DNA from: Acidipropionibacterium virtanenii
Lineage (GTDB): Bacteria; Actinomycetota; Actinomycetes; Propionibacteriales; Propionibacteriaceae
Direction of reading: 5' to 3'
Length of the DNA: 64,000 nt
NCBI RefSeq assembly: GCF_003325455.1
Contig: NZ_CP025198.1
Location: 1,798,001 to 1,862,000, forward strand
Below are positions 50,010 to 59,067 of this stretch, piece after piece. Position numbers and translations under genes: made by a program. The notes below the pieces were generated by a model. That model ran no database searches, was not told where the DNA came from, and worked only from the letters and a program-made list of their open reading frames with translations. Position 1 is the first letter of the stretch; the number at the start of each line of letters is the position of its first letter.

Positions 50010-51362
50010 TCAGTGGGCGATCCTCAGGGGTCGGTCAACGACGACCTGACCATAGACGAGGTCGAGACGATCGCCGAGGCGCCCCCGGGCAGCGTCCGCT
50101 CCCAGATCGGTAGGCCTGGTGGTGCGGCCTCGGGCCACGCGCCAGCGTCGTCCGGTGCGGTTGGTCCACTCGTAGACCCCGGGTGCCGGCTGGTTGAGTT
50201 TCCAGAGTCCGGCGGTCTTGGCCCGGTGCTCCCTCCGGGCCAGCGGCCCGAGGTTGGAGATGCGGGTCTGGCCTGGCGGGGCCGGTGAGCCGGGTGTGGA
50301 TCTGCGGTAGGGGATGGTGTGGTCCAGGTCGGCGGTGCGGGATCGGGCTGTGGAGTAGGGGAAGACGGAGCTGTCGTCCCTGAGGATCAGTTGGCGGCGG
50401 ATCCTGTCGGGAATCTCGTAGGCGTCCACCGCCGGATCACCGTTGAGGTCGAGTATGGGCAGTACCCGGATGCGGTGGTGGCCGAGAAGGTGGGCCAGTT
50501 GGTCGACCAGCACCGGGCCGACGTCCCCACCTCGCGCTGTCACCCGGGCCACACCGGTACCGGTTTCCAGGTCCTCGGCGGCGATATGGACCACCACATC
50601 GGCCAGCGGCAACGGGGGATTGACGGCGGGTCCAGGGGCGCCGTCGGGGTGTTGGGGTGTGGCCAGCATCTCCAGCGCCCGTGCCCGCAGCACCGGCAGC
50701 GGATCCTGGGCGCCCTCGAGGACCATCTGGTCGACGATCATGTCGAGCGAGGCACCCAGGGCCAGGGCGGCGCCGGTGTCGATCCGGGCGGTGAGTACCG
50801 AGGTGGAGTCTCCCAGATGACGGATCGACAGGAACCGGTCGCGCCGGGCGATCTCGGCCCGCCGTCTGGCCAGGTCAGCGTCGGCACGCACGATCAGGCC
50901 CGCCAGGCGCCGCCGGATCCGCGGCCACGGCGCCGTACCCCACACCGATTCGAGTTTCTGATCGACCCACCGGGCGGCCTCGGCGGACAGTTCGTCGCAG
51001 GCCTGGGCGACCTTGCGGGCCTGCCACGCCTCCACGCGCAGGTCCGCCACCGCCGTCCACAACTTTGGGTGACGGGAGCGGAGGTTGGCGACGTCGTGGA
51101 CCAGGCTCCAGGCCGTCGGCTCGCTCAGGCCCAGCAGTGCACCGACCTCCAGGGCCACGAACTCCCCAACCGATCCAGCGCCGTCGGCCCCAGCAGAAAC
51201 AGTCCGCTCGGCAGCGGGGCCGTTCACCAAAGGCTCAGGTGCGGGGTAGGTGTCGATCATCCCGGCCACCGCCAGCAGGCGGTCGGCCTGGGCGCGACGC
51301 ACTGCGGTATCGGCCTCGACCAGCCGTTCGCCGGCCGTCCTGAACCGCGTCATCGCCTCCAT
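50010..51362 (-). CDS. DUF222/HNH endonuclease ('13E12 repeat' family)
   Basis: 450 residues. The N-terminal DUF222 domain (about residues 1-300) has GEFVALEVGALLGLSEPTAW and ARKVAQACDELSAEAARWVD. The C-terminal HNH motif is DLDHTIPYRRS ... ISNLGPLARREHRAKT (about 345-390). The family is abundant in mycobacteria and propionibacteria, and members may be selfish DNA or repair nucleases; biological role not established. The start is ATG 51362 or ATG 51353. No partner gene is adjacent. Confidence 0.9.
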   Translation of the reverse strand: MEAMTRFRTAGERLVEADTAVRRAQADRLLAVAGMIDTYPAPEPLVNGPAAERTVSAGADGAGSVGEFVALEVGALLGLSEPTAWSLVHDVANLRSRHPKLWTAVADLRVEAWQARKVAQACDELSAEAARWVDQKLESVWGTAPWPRIRRRLAGLIVRADADLARRRAEIARRDRFLSIRHLGDSTSVLTARIDTGAALALGASLDMIVDQMVLEGAQDPLPVLRARALEMLATPQHPDGAPGPAVNPPLPLADVVVHIAAEDLETGTGVARVTARGGDVGPVLVDQLAHLLGHHRIRVLPILDLNGDPAVDAYEIPDRIRRQLILRDDSSVFPYSTARSRTADLDHTIPYRRSTPGSPAPPGQTRISNLGPLARREHRAKTAGLWKLNQPAPGVYEWTNRTGRRWRVARGRTTRPTDLGADAARGRLGDRLDLVYGQVVVDRPLRIAH

Positions 51363-51485
51363 GGATCAAGCCAACCAGGCAGGTCTGACAATTCTTGCCG
51401 CCAGCACCCGCCACATCTCAGAATGTGGACGATCTTTTCTGAAAGATCAGCCGACAAGGGGAAACCCGGATGAGGGTGCCGCCCC

Positions 51486-52783
51486 TCAGATCGGGTCGCG
51501 ACGTCTCACCAGGTCCATCAGGTAACCGCCCAGAGCCACCCCGGTGGAGATGCCCACGCTGATGGCGGCGGCCGAACCGAAGGACGCGCCGCCCTGCCCG
51601 CCGCCCATCTGCTGCAGGATGCCGTAGAACACCGGAATGCCCGGCATCAGCGCTCCGGTGATGCCCATCAGGGCCAGCACCTGCCGCGGATAGCCGGTCC
51701 GACTGGCCAGGAAAGCGGCCATCGCGCCGAGCACCACCCCGGAGAAGGAGCTCGCCCACAGCGTCTGCAGCCCGGCCCAGTCCAGCAGCATCAGGTTGAC
51801 CGACGCGGTGATCACGCCGAGCCCGGCGGCCGGGCCGACCAGTGGCCACCGTCCGCCATTGGCCAGGGCGTTGGCGATCGCCCCCAGCGCCGAGAACACG
51901 ATCACCAGGTACCAGGGGAGGGAGGGCAGGGTGTCGAGCCGGGGATGCTCCATGCCGAGCACCTCGCCCAGCATGAAGGTGAAGGCGCCGGCAATGACGA
52001 TGCCGAGTGCGGCCACGGCCACCGAGGCGATCCGCGAGTTCGCCGACAGGTAGTCCGCATTGATGGCGTCGGAGACGGCGCCGATCACCTGGGGCAGCGG
52101 CACCAGGATCAGCCAGGCGACGGCGATCGCCGCCGCTGCGGCCACCGGGGAGACCAGGCCGAGCTGCACCAGGGCCGTGGCCAGGGCCCCCGCCACGCAC
52201 CCCTGGGCCGTGATCGCGAAGAGCTTGGGCATCTGCCATTTCCCGGTGACGACCCCCACCAGACAGGACGCCGCCTGGACCAGTGCCGCGCTCACCCATC
52301 CTCTCCACTCCACGCCCACCTGCATGCAGACGCAGAACGCCAGCATCGTGGTGCCCGCCGTCACGACCCACCAGGGCGTTCCGGTCTCGCGCAACTGCTG
52401 GATGCGCTCCCGGGCGCGGTCGACAACCTCGCCGACGTCGGTCGGACGATCCTCGACGGTCTGCGAGAGCTGGTGCGCGCAGTCGACGAGACGACGCGAC
52501 CGGCTGCAGTCGATGAGGTCCAGCGATCGCGCCGACCCGGATGTGGAGATGGTGGACCCATCACCCAGGGTGGTGTCGATGAGCACGATCCGGCCCAGCG
52601 AGTTGAACCCCATGTTCTCCACGCCGAGCGCGCCGCTGGTGCGCCGCTGGTGCGCCGCACGATGGTCTCGGCCTCCCCGGCGGTCTCGCCGGACTCGAGG
52701 AGCCCGTAGGACAGTGTGGAGAGCAGGTCGAGGCGGTCGCGCACCTCGGCGTGGGAGAGATTGCGATCAACGGCCCGGACCAT
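51486..52783 (-). pseudogene. Threonine/serine exporter ThrE-like, frameshifted by an 11-bp repeat
   Basis: The N-terminal 50 codons (AVDRNLSHAEVRDRLDLLST ... GEAETIVRRTSGA) and the remainder (VENMGFNSLGRIVLIDTT onward) lie in different frames. Removing one copy of an 11-bp tandem repeat at 52630-52651 restores 428 residues. The body has about 10 membrane segments in two modules, an N-terminal ThrE and a C-terminal ThrE_2 type, ending LGGYLMDLVRRRDPI; the cytoplasmic first domain carries the conserved GVENMGFNSLG. Family members export threonine and serine. The frame is otherwise clean, so the lesion is recent or reversible. ATG 52783 follows a -10 element. Confidence 0.85.
52630..52658. repeat. 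11-bp tandem repeat in the thrE-like gene
   Basis: GCGCCGCTGGT occurs twice (52630-52640, 52641-52651) followed by a partial third copy GCGCCGC. Two full units put the gene out of frame; one unit would put it in frame. Confidence 0.9.
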
Positions 52784-52790
52784 GCGCCGG

Positions 52791-52796
52791 AGCCTA
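52791..52796 (-). promoter_or_regulatory. -10 element of the thrE-like gene
   Basis: TAGGCT on the minus strand, 7 nt before the ATG at 52783. Confidence 0.4.
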
Positions 52797-52857
52797 TCGT
52801 CTCTGCTCTCGCAGCCGTCCCGTCACATCGGGTACGCCTGCTCGGATGTCCCCCGGT

Positions 52858-53226
52858 TCAGGACGACATATCGGTGACTCCCTCGTACAGGCCGATGTTG
52901 TTGCCGTCGGGATCAGTGACCGCGGCCCACCAGCTCGTGTCGGTGATGGGCTGTTTGGGTACGGCCACAGCGCCTCCGGCAGCGGCCACCTGCTCGAGCA
53001 CCGCGTCGATGGAGTCGACCTCGACGTAGGAACGAGGCTGGGTGAAGGTCTCGTCGCGGGGAGCCAGGCCCCCGCCCGAGATCTTGTTGGGAGCCTGCCA
53101 CATGGGATATTCCTCGAACCCGGGCGGCGCGGCGATCTGCCAGCCGAACAGCTGGGAGTAGAAGCTCTTGGCCCGGTCCATGTCACTGACCGGGATGTCG
53201 ATGTGCGTGATGTCACCGTGGGCCAT
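52858..53226 (-). CDS. VOC-fold protein
   Basis: 122 residues with both beta-alpha-beta-beta-beta modules: ITHIDIPVSDMDRAKSFYSQ LFGW, then YVEVDSIDAVLEQVAAAGG and AAVTDPDGNNIGLYEG. The terminal Glu of the metal-binding set is present. The subgroup resembles glyoxalase-like 'lactoylglutathione lyase related' proteins; substrate unknown. Ribosome site AGGAGG precedes ATG 53226. The 276 bp between this start and the ppk2 stop (53227-53502) contain no gene I can support. Confidence 0.88.
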   Translation of the reverse strand: MAHGDITHIDIPVSDMDRAKSFYSQLFGWQIAAPPGFEEYPMWQAPNKISGGGLAPRDETFTQPRSYVEVDSIDAVLEQVAAAGGAVAVPKQPITDTSWWAAVTDPDGNNIGLYEGVTDMSS

Positions 53227-53502
53227 GATGTCCTCCTGCAGAAGTGCCTACAGATGGCCACCGATCCTGCCCCGCCATAGGGTCACCCGACGTCATCGCG
53301 GCACAGATCGGTCAGCACCGGTGCCCGGTGATTCCACCCCCGACGTTTCCCGCTGAGAGGGTTCGACGCCGTCCACGTCGCCGGTGCCGCTCGACCCCGC
53401 GGTCACGCGGTCATGGTGTCGGTCGACAGCAGAGTCCTTGAGGCCAGCTCGCTTCTCGGAATACCGACCATCAACACCACAGCGTGATGGCGCCGCCCGG
53501 GA

Positions 53503-54303
53503 TCACAGGAGGGTCGCGGCATGGTCGGGGACCTGGCGGGTCGACGAGAGCGGCGGGCGCTCGTAACCCTTCGACGGCGGGCGCCTGGGGATCTCGATTC
53601 TGGCCCGCTCGATCGCGGTGTAGGGCAACTGGCCCAGCAGGTGATGGATCATGTTGAGCCGTCCGCGTCGCTTGTCGTCATTGTCGACGTCGAACCACGG
53701 CGCCTCGGGGATGTCGGTGTGGATCAGCATGGCGTCCTTGGCGCGGGAGTAGTCCTCCCACCTGGTGATGGAGAGCATGTCGTTGGGGCTGAGCTTCCAG
53801 CGCCGCATCGGGTCGTCGGCGCGCGACTTGAACCGGGCCTCCTGCTCGATGTCGGAGACGCTGAACCAGTACTTGAGCAGAATGATGCCGTCGCCCACGA
53901 GCATCCGCTCGAAGATCGGGGCCTGCTGCAGGAACCGCTGGTACTCGTCATTGGTGCAGTAGCCCATCACCTTCTCCACCCCGGCCCGGTTGTACCAGGA
54001 GCGGTCCATCAGCACGATCTCGCCGGCCGCCGGCAGGTGGGCCACGTAGCGCTGGAAGTACCACTGCGTCTTCTCGCGCTCGGTGGGGGTCGGCAGTGCC
54101 ACGATCCGGGCGACCCGGGGATTCAGGTACTCGGTGACGCGCTTGATCGTCGACCCCTTGCCGGCGGCATCGCGGCCCTCGAAGATGACGACGACGCGTG
54201 CGCCGGTCTCCTGTACCCAGGCCTGCATGTCGACCAGCCCGGCCTGCAGCTTCTTCAGCTCCTTCTCGTAGAGCCTCTTCGGGATTCGCTCGGTCTTCGC
54301 CAT
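53503..54303 (-). CDS. ppk2: Polyphosphate kinase 2 family protein
   Basis: PPK2 class I size, 266 residues. It uses polyphosphate to phosphorylate nucleoside diphosphates, or the reverse. Walker A is VVIFEGRDAAGKGSTIKR (about residue 37) and the Walker B/lid region MDRSWYNRAGVEKVMG; KYWFSVSDIEQEARF and RWKLSPNDMLSITRWEDY are family signatures. The C-terminal RRPPSKGYERPPL is typical of proteobacterial and actinobacterial PPK2. ATG 54303 is supported by a -10 element. Confidence 0.94.
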   Translation of the reverse strand: MAKTERIPKRLYEKELKKLQAGLVDMQAWVQETGARVVVIFEGRDAAGKGSTIKRVTEYLNPRVARIVALPTPTEREKTQWYFQRYVAHLPAAGEIVLMDRSWYNRAGVEKVMGYCTNDEYQRFLQQAPIFERMLVGDGIILLKYWFSVSDIEQEARFKSRADDPMRRWKLSPNDMLSITRWEDYSRAKDAMLIHTDIPEAPWFDVDNDDKRRGRLNMIHHLLGQLPYTAIERARIEIPRRPPSKGYERPPLSSTRQVPDHAATLL

Positions 54304-54309
54304 GCCGGG

Positions 54310-54315
54310 AGCCTA
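54310..54315 (-). promoter_or_regulatory. -10 element of ppk2
   Basis: TAGGCT on the minus strand, 6 nt before the ATG at 54303. Confidence 0.4.
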
Positions 54316-54380
54316 CGAGACCCGAGGCCGCGTGTCAGGCACTGTGATCGGGAACCAGTTGTGCTGGCCGGTCGGCCGGC

Positions 54381-56180
54381 TCACGAGTCTGCGAACATGG
54401 TGTCGATCTTCTTCTGGGCGAAGTAGCGGCGCAGTCGTCCCGCCACCGGGGGGAGGGGATTGACGAAGACCGACAACGACCCGTCGGCCATCAGCATGAC
54501 GTCCAGGAAATCGATGTCGGCGTCATCGGGTCCGTCCACCGCACCGGTGGGAATGTCGGCCAGCACCATGGAGGCGTCAGTGAGGTAGGGCCTGTCCGAC
54601 GGCGGCCGGAAGGCCGCGGCGATGGCGCCGTTGACGGCTTCGAAGACGTTGCCCGAGGAGACTCCCTCCGCCACGATCCGCAGATCCTCGAGTGTCGCCA
54701 CCAGGGTCACCGTCTGCGGGTGGCTGAACAGGTCGGTGGGCCAGCGGCAGGAGAATGACAGGCCCATCCGGATATGGAAGGTCGGATCGGGGACCAGGAG
54801 GGCGGCAGGTATACCGACGAAGCCGTTGATCCCGATCCGGAGTATCCGGGGTCTGGCGGACCAGAAGTCCGGGCGCCAGTCGTCGACCCCGAGGGGGAAG
54901 ACGTTGTTGAGCCCGGGACGGACCGTGATCGAGAACGGTCCCAGATCGATGTCGCGCTCGCGCATCTGCGCATTGAGGCGCCGGCTGAACTCCGCGACGA
55001 TCCGGTCACGGCCGACGGTCGCTGCGAGTGCCTGCTGCGCGGCGCCGCCCTTTCCGCAGATGATGCCGTTCTCGAAGCGCCTCCATCGGACGCCCCTGTC
55101 CGCGTCGGAGGTGCTGGTACCGACCGACCTCTCATCTGTCACCGGATATCCCACCGGTCCCGTCTCCCATCCCTCGGAGGCCCACCTGAAGCGCACCGCC
55201 CCGGCGACGGAGAACGGGCCGGTCGTCGGCGTCCAGTAGATGGATGCGTTCTTGTGGAAATGGTTGAACCGGCCGCGGCCGTCCGGAGTGCCGGTCTCGT
55301 CGGTGGTGGGCAGGCCCAGTGCTCGCGGCCCCTCCAGCGCGTCGTACTTCCGCCGGATCTCGCCATGGACCTCATGAGCCCCGGTCGATTCTGACCAGTA
55401 GATGTCGCAGCCGTGGTACCTGCGGACGTACCCTCCGGCGACACGTCGCATCCGGCCCAGGGCTATGAAGGCGACCGCTCCCAGGCTCTTCGCCTTCTCG
55501 TCGATGGCCCGCCGTGCGGCCGCGGGGACGTCGGTGACGGGCAGCAGCGGCGGACGGTCGGCATCCAGGGTCTCGGTGACCCAGTCGGGCAGGACGACGT
55601 CCAGTGAGGTCTGGTCGCCGGTGACATCGAGGTGCGGGAGACCCCCGAGTCTCTCGATGGTCTCCGGTCCGCTCATCCCGACCAGTCCAGCGGACAGTTC
55701 GATCGCCTGTTCGGCCAGTGCGGAGAACTCCTCATCGCGTGATCCTTCGACGACCTCCCTGGCCAGACCCGAGAAGAACTCGTGGTCCTCGGCGGAGTAG
55801 GAGAATTCCCGGTCGCTCAGCAGCGGCTCGGCCAGGGCGTTCAGCCGGTCGACGGCGTCGACCATCCGGGCGCCCAGCTCGGGATTCTCCGGAAGGATTC
55901 CGGCGATATTCGGCGCCGCCGCCGAACTCAGGCAGCGCAGTACTGCGACCTCGGACGCCTCCCGGAACAGCCGGCTCACATTGCTCAGGGATCCCACCGG
56001 CACGTCGCGCCCCGTCTCCTGGCCGAATGCCACGATGAATGGCACGCCGCAGGTCGCGGCGGGTTGCTGCGGTTCGACGCCGTCGGGTCTTCCCCCTCCC
56101 TCGACGCACAGCTGTATGTCCCGATCAGTGGTGAGATCGTTCCCGTTGAACACCCCACCGTCGCACTGCTGGTTCACCAT
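54381..56180 (-). CDS. Large LGFP-repeat protein of unknown function
   Basis: 599 residues. A central region (about 235-370) carries LGFP-type repeats, seen as ALGLPTTDE ... RFNHFHKNASIYWTPTTG and GPVGYPVTDE ... RWRRFENGIICG; such repeats occur in mycolate-group and other actinobacterial surface proteins and hydrolases. The N-terminal 230 and C-terminal 220 residues match nothing I recognise. There is no signal peptide or membrane segment at the predicted start (MVNQQCDGGVFNGNDLTT), although AAGG AGC-type ribosome site AAGGAG fits ATG 56180. The protein may be cytoplasmic, or secreted by another route. It is divergent from the IclR gene. Confidence 0.75.
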   Translation of the reverse strand: MVNQQCDGGVFNGNDLTTDRDIQLCVEGGGRPDGVEPQQPAATCGVPFIVAFGQETGRDVPVGSLSNVSRLFREASEVAVLRCLSSAAAPNIAGILPENPELGARMVDAVDRLNALAEPLLSDREFSYSAEDHEFFSGLAREVVEGSRDEEFSALAEQAIELSAGLVGMSGPETIERLGGLPHLDVTGDQTSLDVVLPDWVTETLDADRPPLLPVTDVPAAARRAIDEKAKSLGAVAFIALGRMRRVAGGYVRRYHGCDIYWSESTGAHEVHGEIRRKYDALEGPRALGLPTTDETGTPDGRGRFNHFHKNASIYWTPTTGPFSVAGAVRFRWASEGWETGPVGYPVTDERSVGTSTSDADRGVRWRRFENGIICGKGGAAQQALAATVGRDRIVAEFSRRLNAQMRERDIDLGPFSITVRPGLNNVFPLGVDDWRPDFWSARPRILRIGINGFVGIPAALLVPDPTFHIRMGLSFSCRWPTDLFSHPQTVTLVATLEDLRIVAEGVSSGNVFEAVNGAIAAAFRPPSDRPYLTDASMVLADIPTGAVDGPDDADIDFLDVMLMADGSLSVFVNPLPPVAGRLRRYFAQKKIDTMFADS

Positions 56181-56344
56181 CGGCTCCTTCGTCGGATTCC
56201 GGGTAACCTAACGGGACTTCGCACCGCGGAACAGGGCGTCATTTCATGGGATGAAACGGTCCGTCCGCTGCTGATCGGAATCTGTACTCCTTGCCCCGGA
56301 CTGGCGGATGATAGGAACTGGGGATGCGGGCCGAGGAGGGGGCG

Positions 56345-57112
56345 ATGACAGACCAGCAACGATCTCTGTGGCTGCGCACGGTCGCGGTGCTCGACCAGTG
56401 CCTCACCGGGGCCTCGCCCGTATCGTTGGGCGAGCTGTCGGATGCGACCGGGCTGCCCAAGGCGACGGCATGGCGGATCGCCAGGGATCTCGTCGCCGCG
56501 GGCCTTCTCGCCAAGACCCCCGGCGGATACATCGGCGGCGCCGGGCTGGTTGAGCGGGGCGACAGGGCGGCACGCCAGCTCGCCGTCCGGTCGCTCGTCA
56601 CCCCCGAGCTGGTGGAGCTTCATCGCCTCACCGGCGCGTCGGTGTGGGCCGTGGATGTCCGTGACGACCGGGAATGGGTGATCATGGGCTCTCTCTACGA
56701 CGCCACCGCGGTCGGCAATCGTTATCGCGACGACTGGGGGCACGATCCCGGCGAGCCGGCCATCCTGGCGTCCGCGCTGGGCCGGATCTCGCTGGCCGGG
56801 CGCCCGGAGCTGGTCGATCCGCTGCTGCACCGGGGCGTGCCGAGGCTCACCCGTGACACGCAGACCGATTCGCACCGGGTCGTTGCCGCGCTGCGGAGGG
56901 CGGGCGAGGATCAGGAGGCCGTCGAGCACGGCGGGTTCCGGCTCGGGTGGTCGTGCATCGCGGTACCGGTCTGCGACTCGGCCGGCCGGATCGTCGCGGC
57001 GCTCGGCGTCGTCGATCGCACTCCGCGCTTCGCCACGACGCGATTCCTGCGCGCCGCCCACCTGACCGCCGATCGTCTTCGCGGCGAGTGGCCCACGGCT
57101 ACTCGTCCTTGA
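56345..57112 (+). CDS. IclR-family transcriptional regulator
   Basis: 255 residues with an N-terminal winged helix (LGELSDATGLPKATAWRIAR, about 30-50) and the IclR effector domain (VWAVDVRDDREWVIMGSL, GWSCIAVPVCDSAGRIVAAL). Effector and targets are unknown; the divergent LGFP-repeat gene is the nearest candidate. ATG 56345 has GAGGAGGGG directly upstream; ATG 56324 is an alternative. It is convergent with, and overlaps by 14 bp, the reductase gene. Confidence 0.88.
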   Translation: MTDQQRSLWLRTVAVLDQCLTGASPVSLGELSDATGLPKATAWRIARDLVAAGLLAKTPGGYIGGAGLVERGDRAARQLAVRSLVTPELVELHRLTGASVWAVDVRDDREWVIMGSLYDATAVGNRYRDDWGHDPGEPAILASALGRISLAGRPELVDPLLHRGVPRLTRDTQTDSHRVVAALRRAGEDQEAVEHGGFRLGWSCIAVPVCDSAGRIVAALGVVDRTPRFATTRFLRAAHLTADRLRGEWPTATRP

Positions 57113-57626
57113 TGACGCGGTGATGGGCGCACACGAAGCCGCGGTTGCGGGCCACCTCGAGCAGCTCGAGCCTCAGGTCCCGGGGCAGCAGAGGATGCCC
57201 GTCGCCCAGGGTGACGGGCGCGAACTGCACCCAGATCTCGTCGAGCAGACCGGCATCGGCGAACTGACCGGCCAGATCCCCGCCTCCGACGACCCAGATG
57301 TCCTTGTCGCCGGCCGCCTCGGCGATGTCACCGAAGACCTCGGTCACCGATCCCTGGGCGAAGCGCAGATCGGCGCCGTCGACGACCGGCAGGTCGCGAT
57401 GGGTGAACACCCAGGCCGGCTGCGTGTACTCCCAGGCCTGCTGCTCGCGCAGCAGCCACTCGTAGGTCGAGGCGCCCATCACAAGCGCCCCGATGCGCGT
57501 GATGAAGGCCGGATAGGCCATCGGCCCCTCTAGGTCGAAGTCCTGACTCAGAAGCCACTCCAGCGAGTGCTCGGGGGTGGCGATGAAGCCGTCGAGACTG
57601 GATGCCGTGTAGAAGTGCGTGGTCAT
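57099..57626 (-). CDS. RibD C-terminal/dihydrofolate-reductase-like protein
   Basis: 175 residues of the DHFR fold: MTTHFYTASSLDGFIATPEH at the N-terminus, GALVMGASTYEWLL, the NADPH-site motif IWVVGGGDLAGQFADAGLLDE and TLGDGHPLLP. These match the RibD_C/YyaP family of NADPH-dependent reductases with unassigned substrates, not true FolA. ATG 57626 follows a -10 element. Confidence 0.9.
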   Translation of the reverse strand: MTTHFYTASSLDGFIATPEHSLEWLLSQDFDLEGPMAYPAFITRIGALVMGASTYEWLLREQQAWEYTQPAWVFTHRDLPVVDGADLRFAQGSVTEVFGDIAEAAGDKDIWVVGGGDLAGQFADAGLLDEIWVQFAPVTLGDGHPLLPRDLRLELLEVARNRGFVCAHHRVIKDE

Positions 57627-57632
57627 CCGCAG

Positions 57633-57638
57633 ACCCTA
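57633..57638 (-). promoter_or_regulatory. -10 element of the RibD-like gene
   Basis: TAGGGT on the minus strand, 6 nt before the ATG at 57626. Confidence 0.4.
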
Positions 57639-57709
57639 CGCACCGCATGGTCACCCTCACCCTGGCCGGCCGGTACGCTCATGCCACCCGGGTCCGGCCC
57701 CGTCCGTGC

Positions 57710-58072
57710 TCACAGAGCCTGCCGGAGGGTCATCAGGATCGCGTCGTCGCCGAAGCCGAGCTCGCGCATCCCGGCGACGTAGCCGGCGGTGAGCTCCTCG
57801 GCGCGATGCCGATTCTCCTCGGTGGGGGCGGCGACCGGGGCGACGGTGGTGCCGTTGCGTCCCCGGGTGATGAGCAGACCCTCGGCCTCCAGCTCGCGGT
57901 AGGCGCGGGCGACCGTGTTCGGTGCCAGCGCCAGGTCGGCGGCCAGCCTGCGCACCGCGGGCAGCTTCGTCCCTGCGGGGAGACGCCGGCTGAGGATCTG
58001 GTCGGTGAGTTGACGTCGCAGTTGCTCGAACGGGGGGCGGGACGAGTCCGGATCGATTCGCAGCGTGGTCAT
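57710..58072 (-). CDS. GntR-family regulator, YtrA type
   Basis: 120 residues: a winged-helix domain (PPFEQLRRQLTDQILSRRLP ... LALAPNTVARAYRELEAEGL) followed by a short dimerisation helix, the YtrA subfamily plan. These regulators usually control linked ABC transporter or membrane genes. The ATG overlaps the stop of the membrane-protein gene (ATGA), so both come from one message. Autoregulation is likely. Confidence 0.9.
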   Translation of the reverse strand: MTTLRIDPDSSRPPFEQLRRQLTDQILSRRLPAGTKLPAVRRLAADLALAPNTVARAYRELEAEGLLITRGRNGTTVAPVAAPTEENRHRAEELTAGYVAGMRELGFGDDAILMTLRQAL

Positions 58073-58992
58073 GAGGTCACGCTGTTTGGCCACAGGCGGC
58101 GCTGCTCATAGCCCTTGCGCTCCCCGGTGATCCAGGCCAGGACCGGTCCGGCGGCCACCGTCACGATGAGTGCGCCGAACACGAGGAGCGAGACGAGAGT
58201 CAGATTCCAGGTGAGCGAAGTCGTCTCGGGTTGGCGGTAGAACCCGTTGGAGGTGAGGCACTGTGCCATCAGCACCAGCCAGAGGCCGAGCGCGACGCAG
58301 GTCACCGCGACGGCCAGATTGGCCAGCTGGCGCAGCCCGAGAGCACGTTCGGCGTCATCCCAGGCCAGTTCGAGATCGGATCCGCTTCGTGCCGGGGCCG
58401 AGAGGACCCGTTTCAGCACGAGGTACGACAGCGCCCAGGCCAGCAGTGCCAGGCCGGTGCCGATCAGCCCGACCGTCACGCTGGTTCCCCTCGCCCATCC
58501 GGGCAGCCGGCTCAGGAGCAGAACGCCGGGGGCGACGCCGATGACCAGCGCGGCCGGGCCTGCGAGCAGGCCGAATCGTTCCCCGCTGGTGAGGTAGTCC
58601 GACAGCTGTGCCGAGCGGAGCCGGGCCACCACGGGCTGGTCTGTGGTGGGCGGGGGCCGGTGCGCGGCCATCGCCAGCGCCCCGCCGAATGCGGTGCCCG
58701 TTCCGGCGAGGGCGATCAGCAAGGCTCCCCAGGTCTCCGCGCCGTCGAGGAGGATGGCTGCCGCACCACCCAGAATGATCGCGATGATGCCGCCGGTCAG
58801 CATCCCTCGTTCGCGGCGGCGGATGCGGGTGATGACAGGGCCGGCGACCTCCGCCGGCAGGGGAAGTCCGATGGTCCTGGCGTGCCGCTCAAGAGCGCGC
58901 CGTCCCGGTGCCCGCCTGCCCCCGTTGGTGAGGGGAGCGGCCGGCAGCACGAAACACACCAGCGCGATGACGATCCAGATCGTGATGTTCAT
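58069..58992 (-). CDS. Polytopic membrane protein co-transcribed with the GntR regulator
   Basis: 307 residues with about eight hydrophobic segments (for example IWIVIALVCFVLPAAPL, GLLAGPAALVIGVAPGVLLL, LALLAWALSYLVL, LVSLLVFGALIVTVAA). The C-terminal half resembles DUF1648/SdpI-like membrane proteins only loosely; no catalytic motif is visible. Ribosome site GGAGG precedes ATG 58992. A YtrA-type regulator lies in the same message, which suggests a role in envelope stress or antibiotic response; that is inference. Confidence 0.75.
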   Translation of the reverse strand: MNITIWIVIALVCFVLPAAPLTNGGRRAPGRRALERHARTIGLPLPAEVAGPVITRIRRRERGMLTGGIIAIILGGAAAILLDGAETWGALLIALAGTGTAFGGALAMAAHRPPPTTDQPVVARLRSAQLSDYLTSGERFGLLAGPAALVIGVAPGVLLLSRLPGWARGTSVTVGLIGTGLALLAWALSYLVLKRVLSAPARSGSDLELAWDDAERALGLRQLANLAVAVTCVALGLWLVLMAQCLTSNGFYRQPETTSLTWNLTLVSLLVFGALIVTVAAGPVLAWITGERKGYEQRRLWPNSVTS

Positions 58993-59005
58993 CTCGGGCC
59001 TCCAT

Positions 59006-59033
59006 TCGTATCAATACAAATAATGTACTGACA
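59006..59033 (-). promoter_or_regulatory. AT-rich candidate operator/promoter of the membrane protein-GntR pair
   Basis: An unusually AT-rich stretch upstream of 58992 contains GTATCAATAC (a GTAT/ATAC palindrome) followed by AATAATGTAC. GTA/TAC half-sites at this spacing resemble GntR-type operators. Confidence 0.4.
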
Positions 59034-59067
59034 CAAACGCGAGGAGTCAACACCCCCTCGCGGACAG

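Noticed and set aside
53227-53502. Short open frames between the VOC gene and ppk2
   Set aside because: Arg/Pro/Ser-rich frames with no ribosome site or recognisable content.
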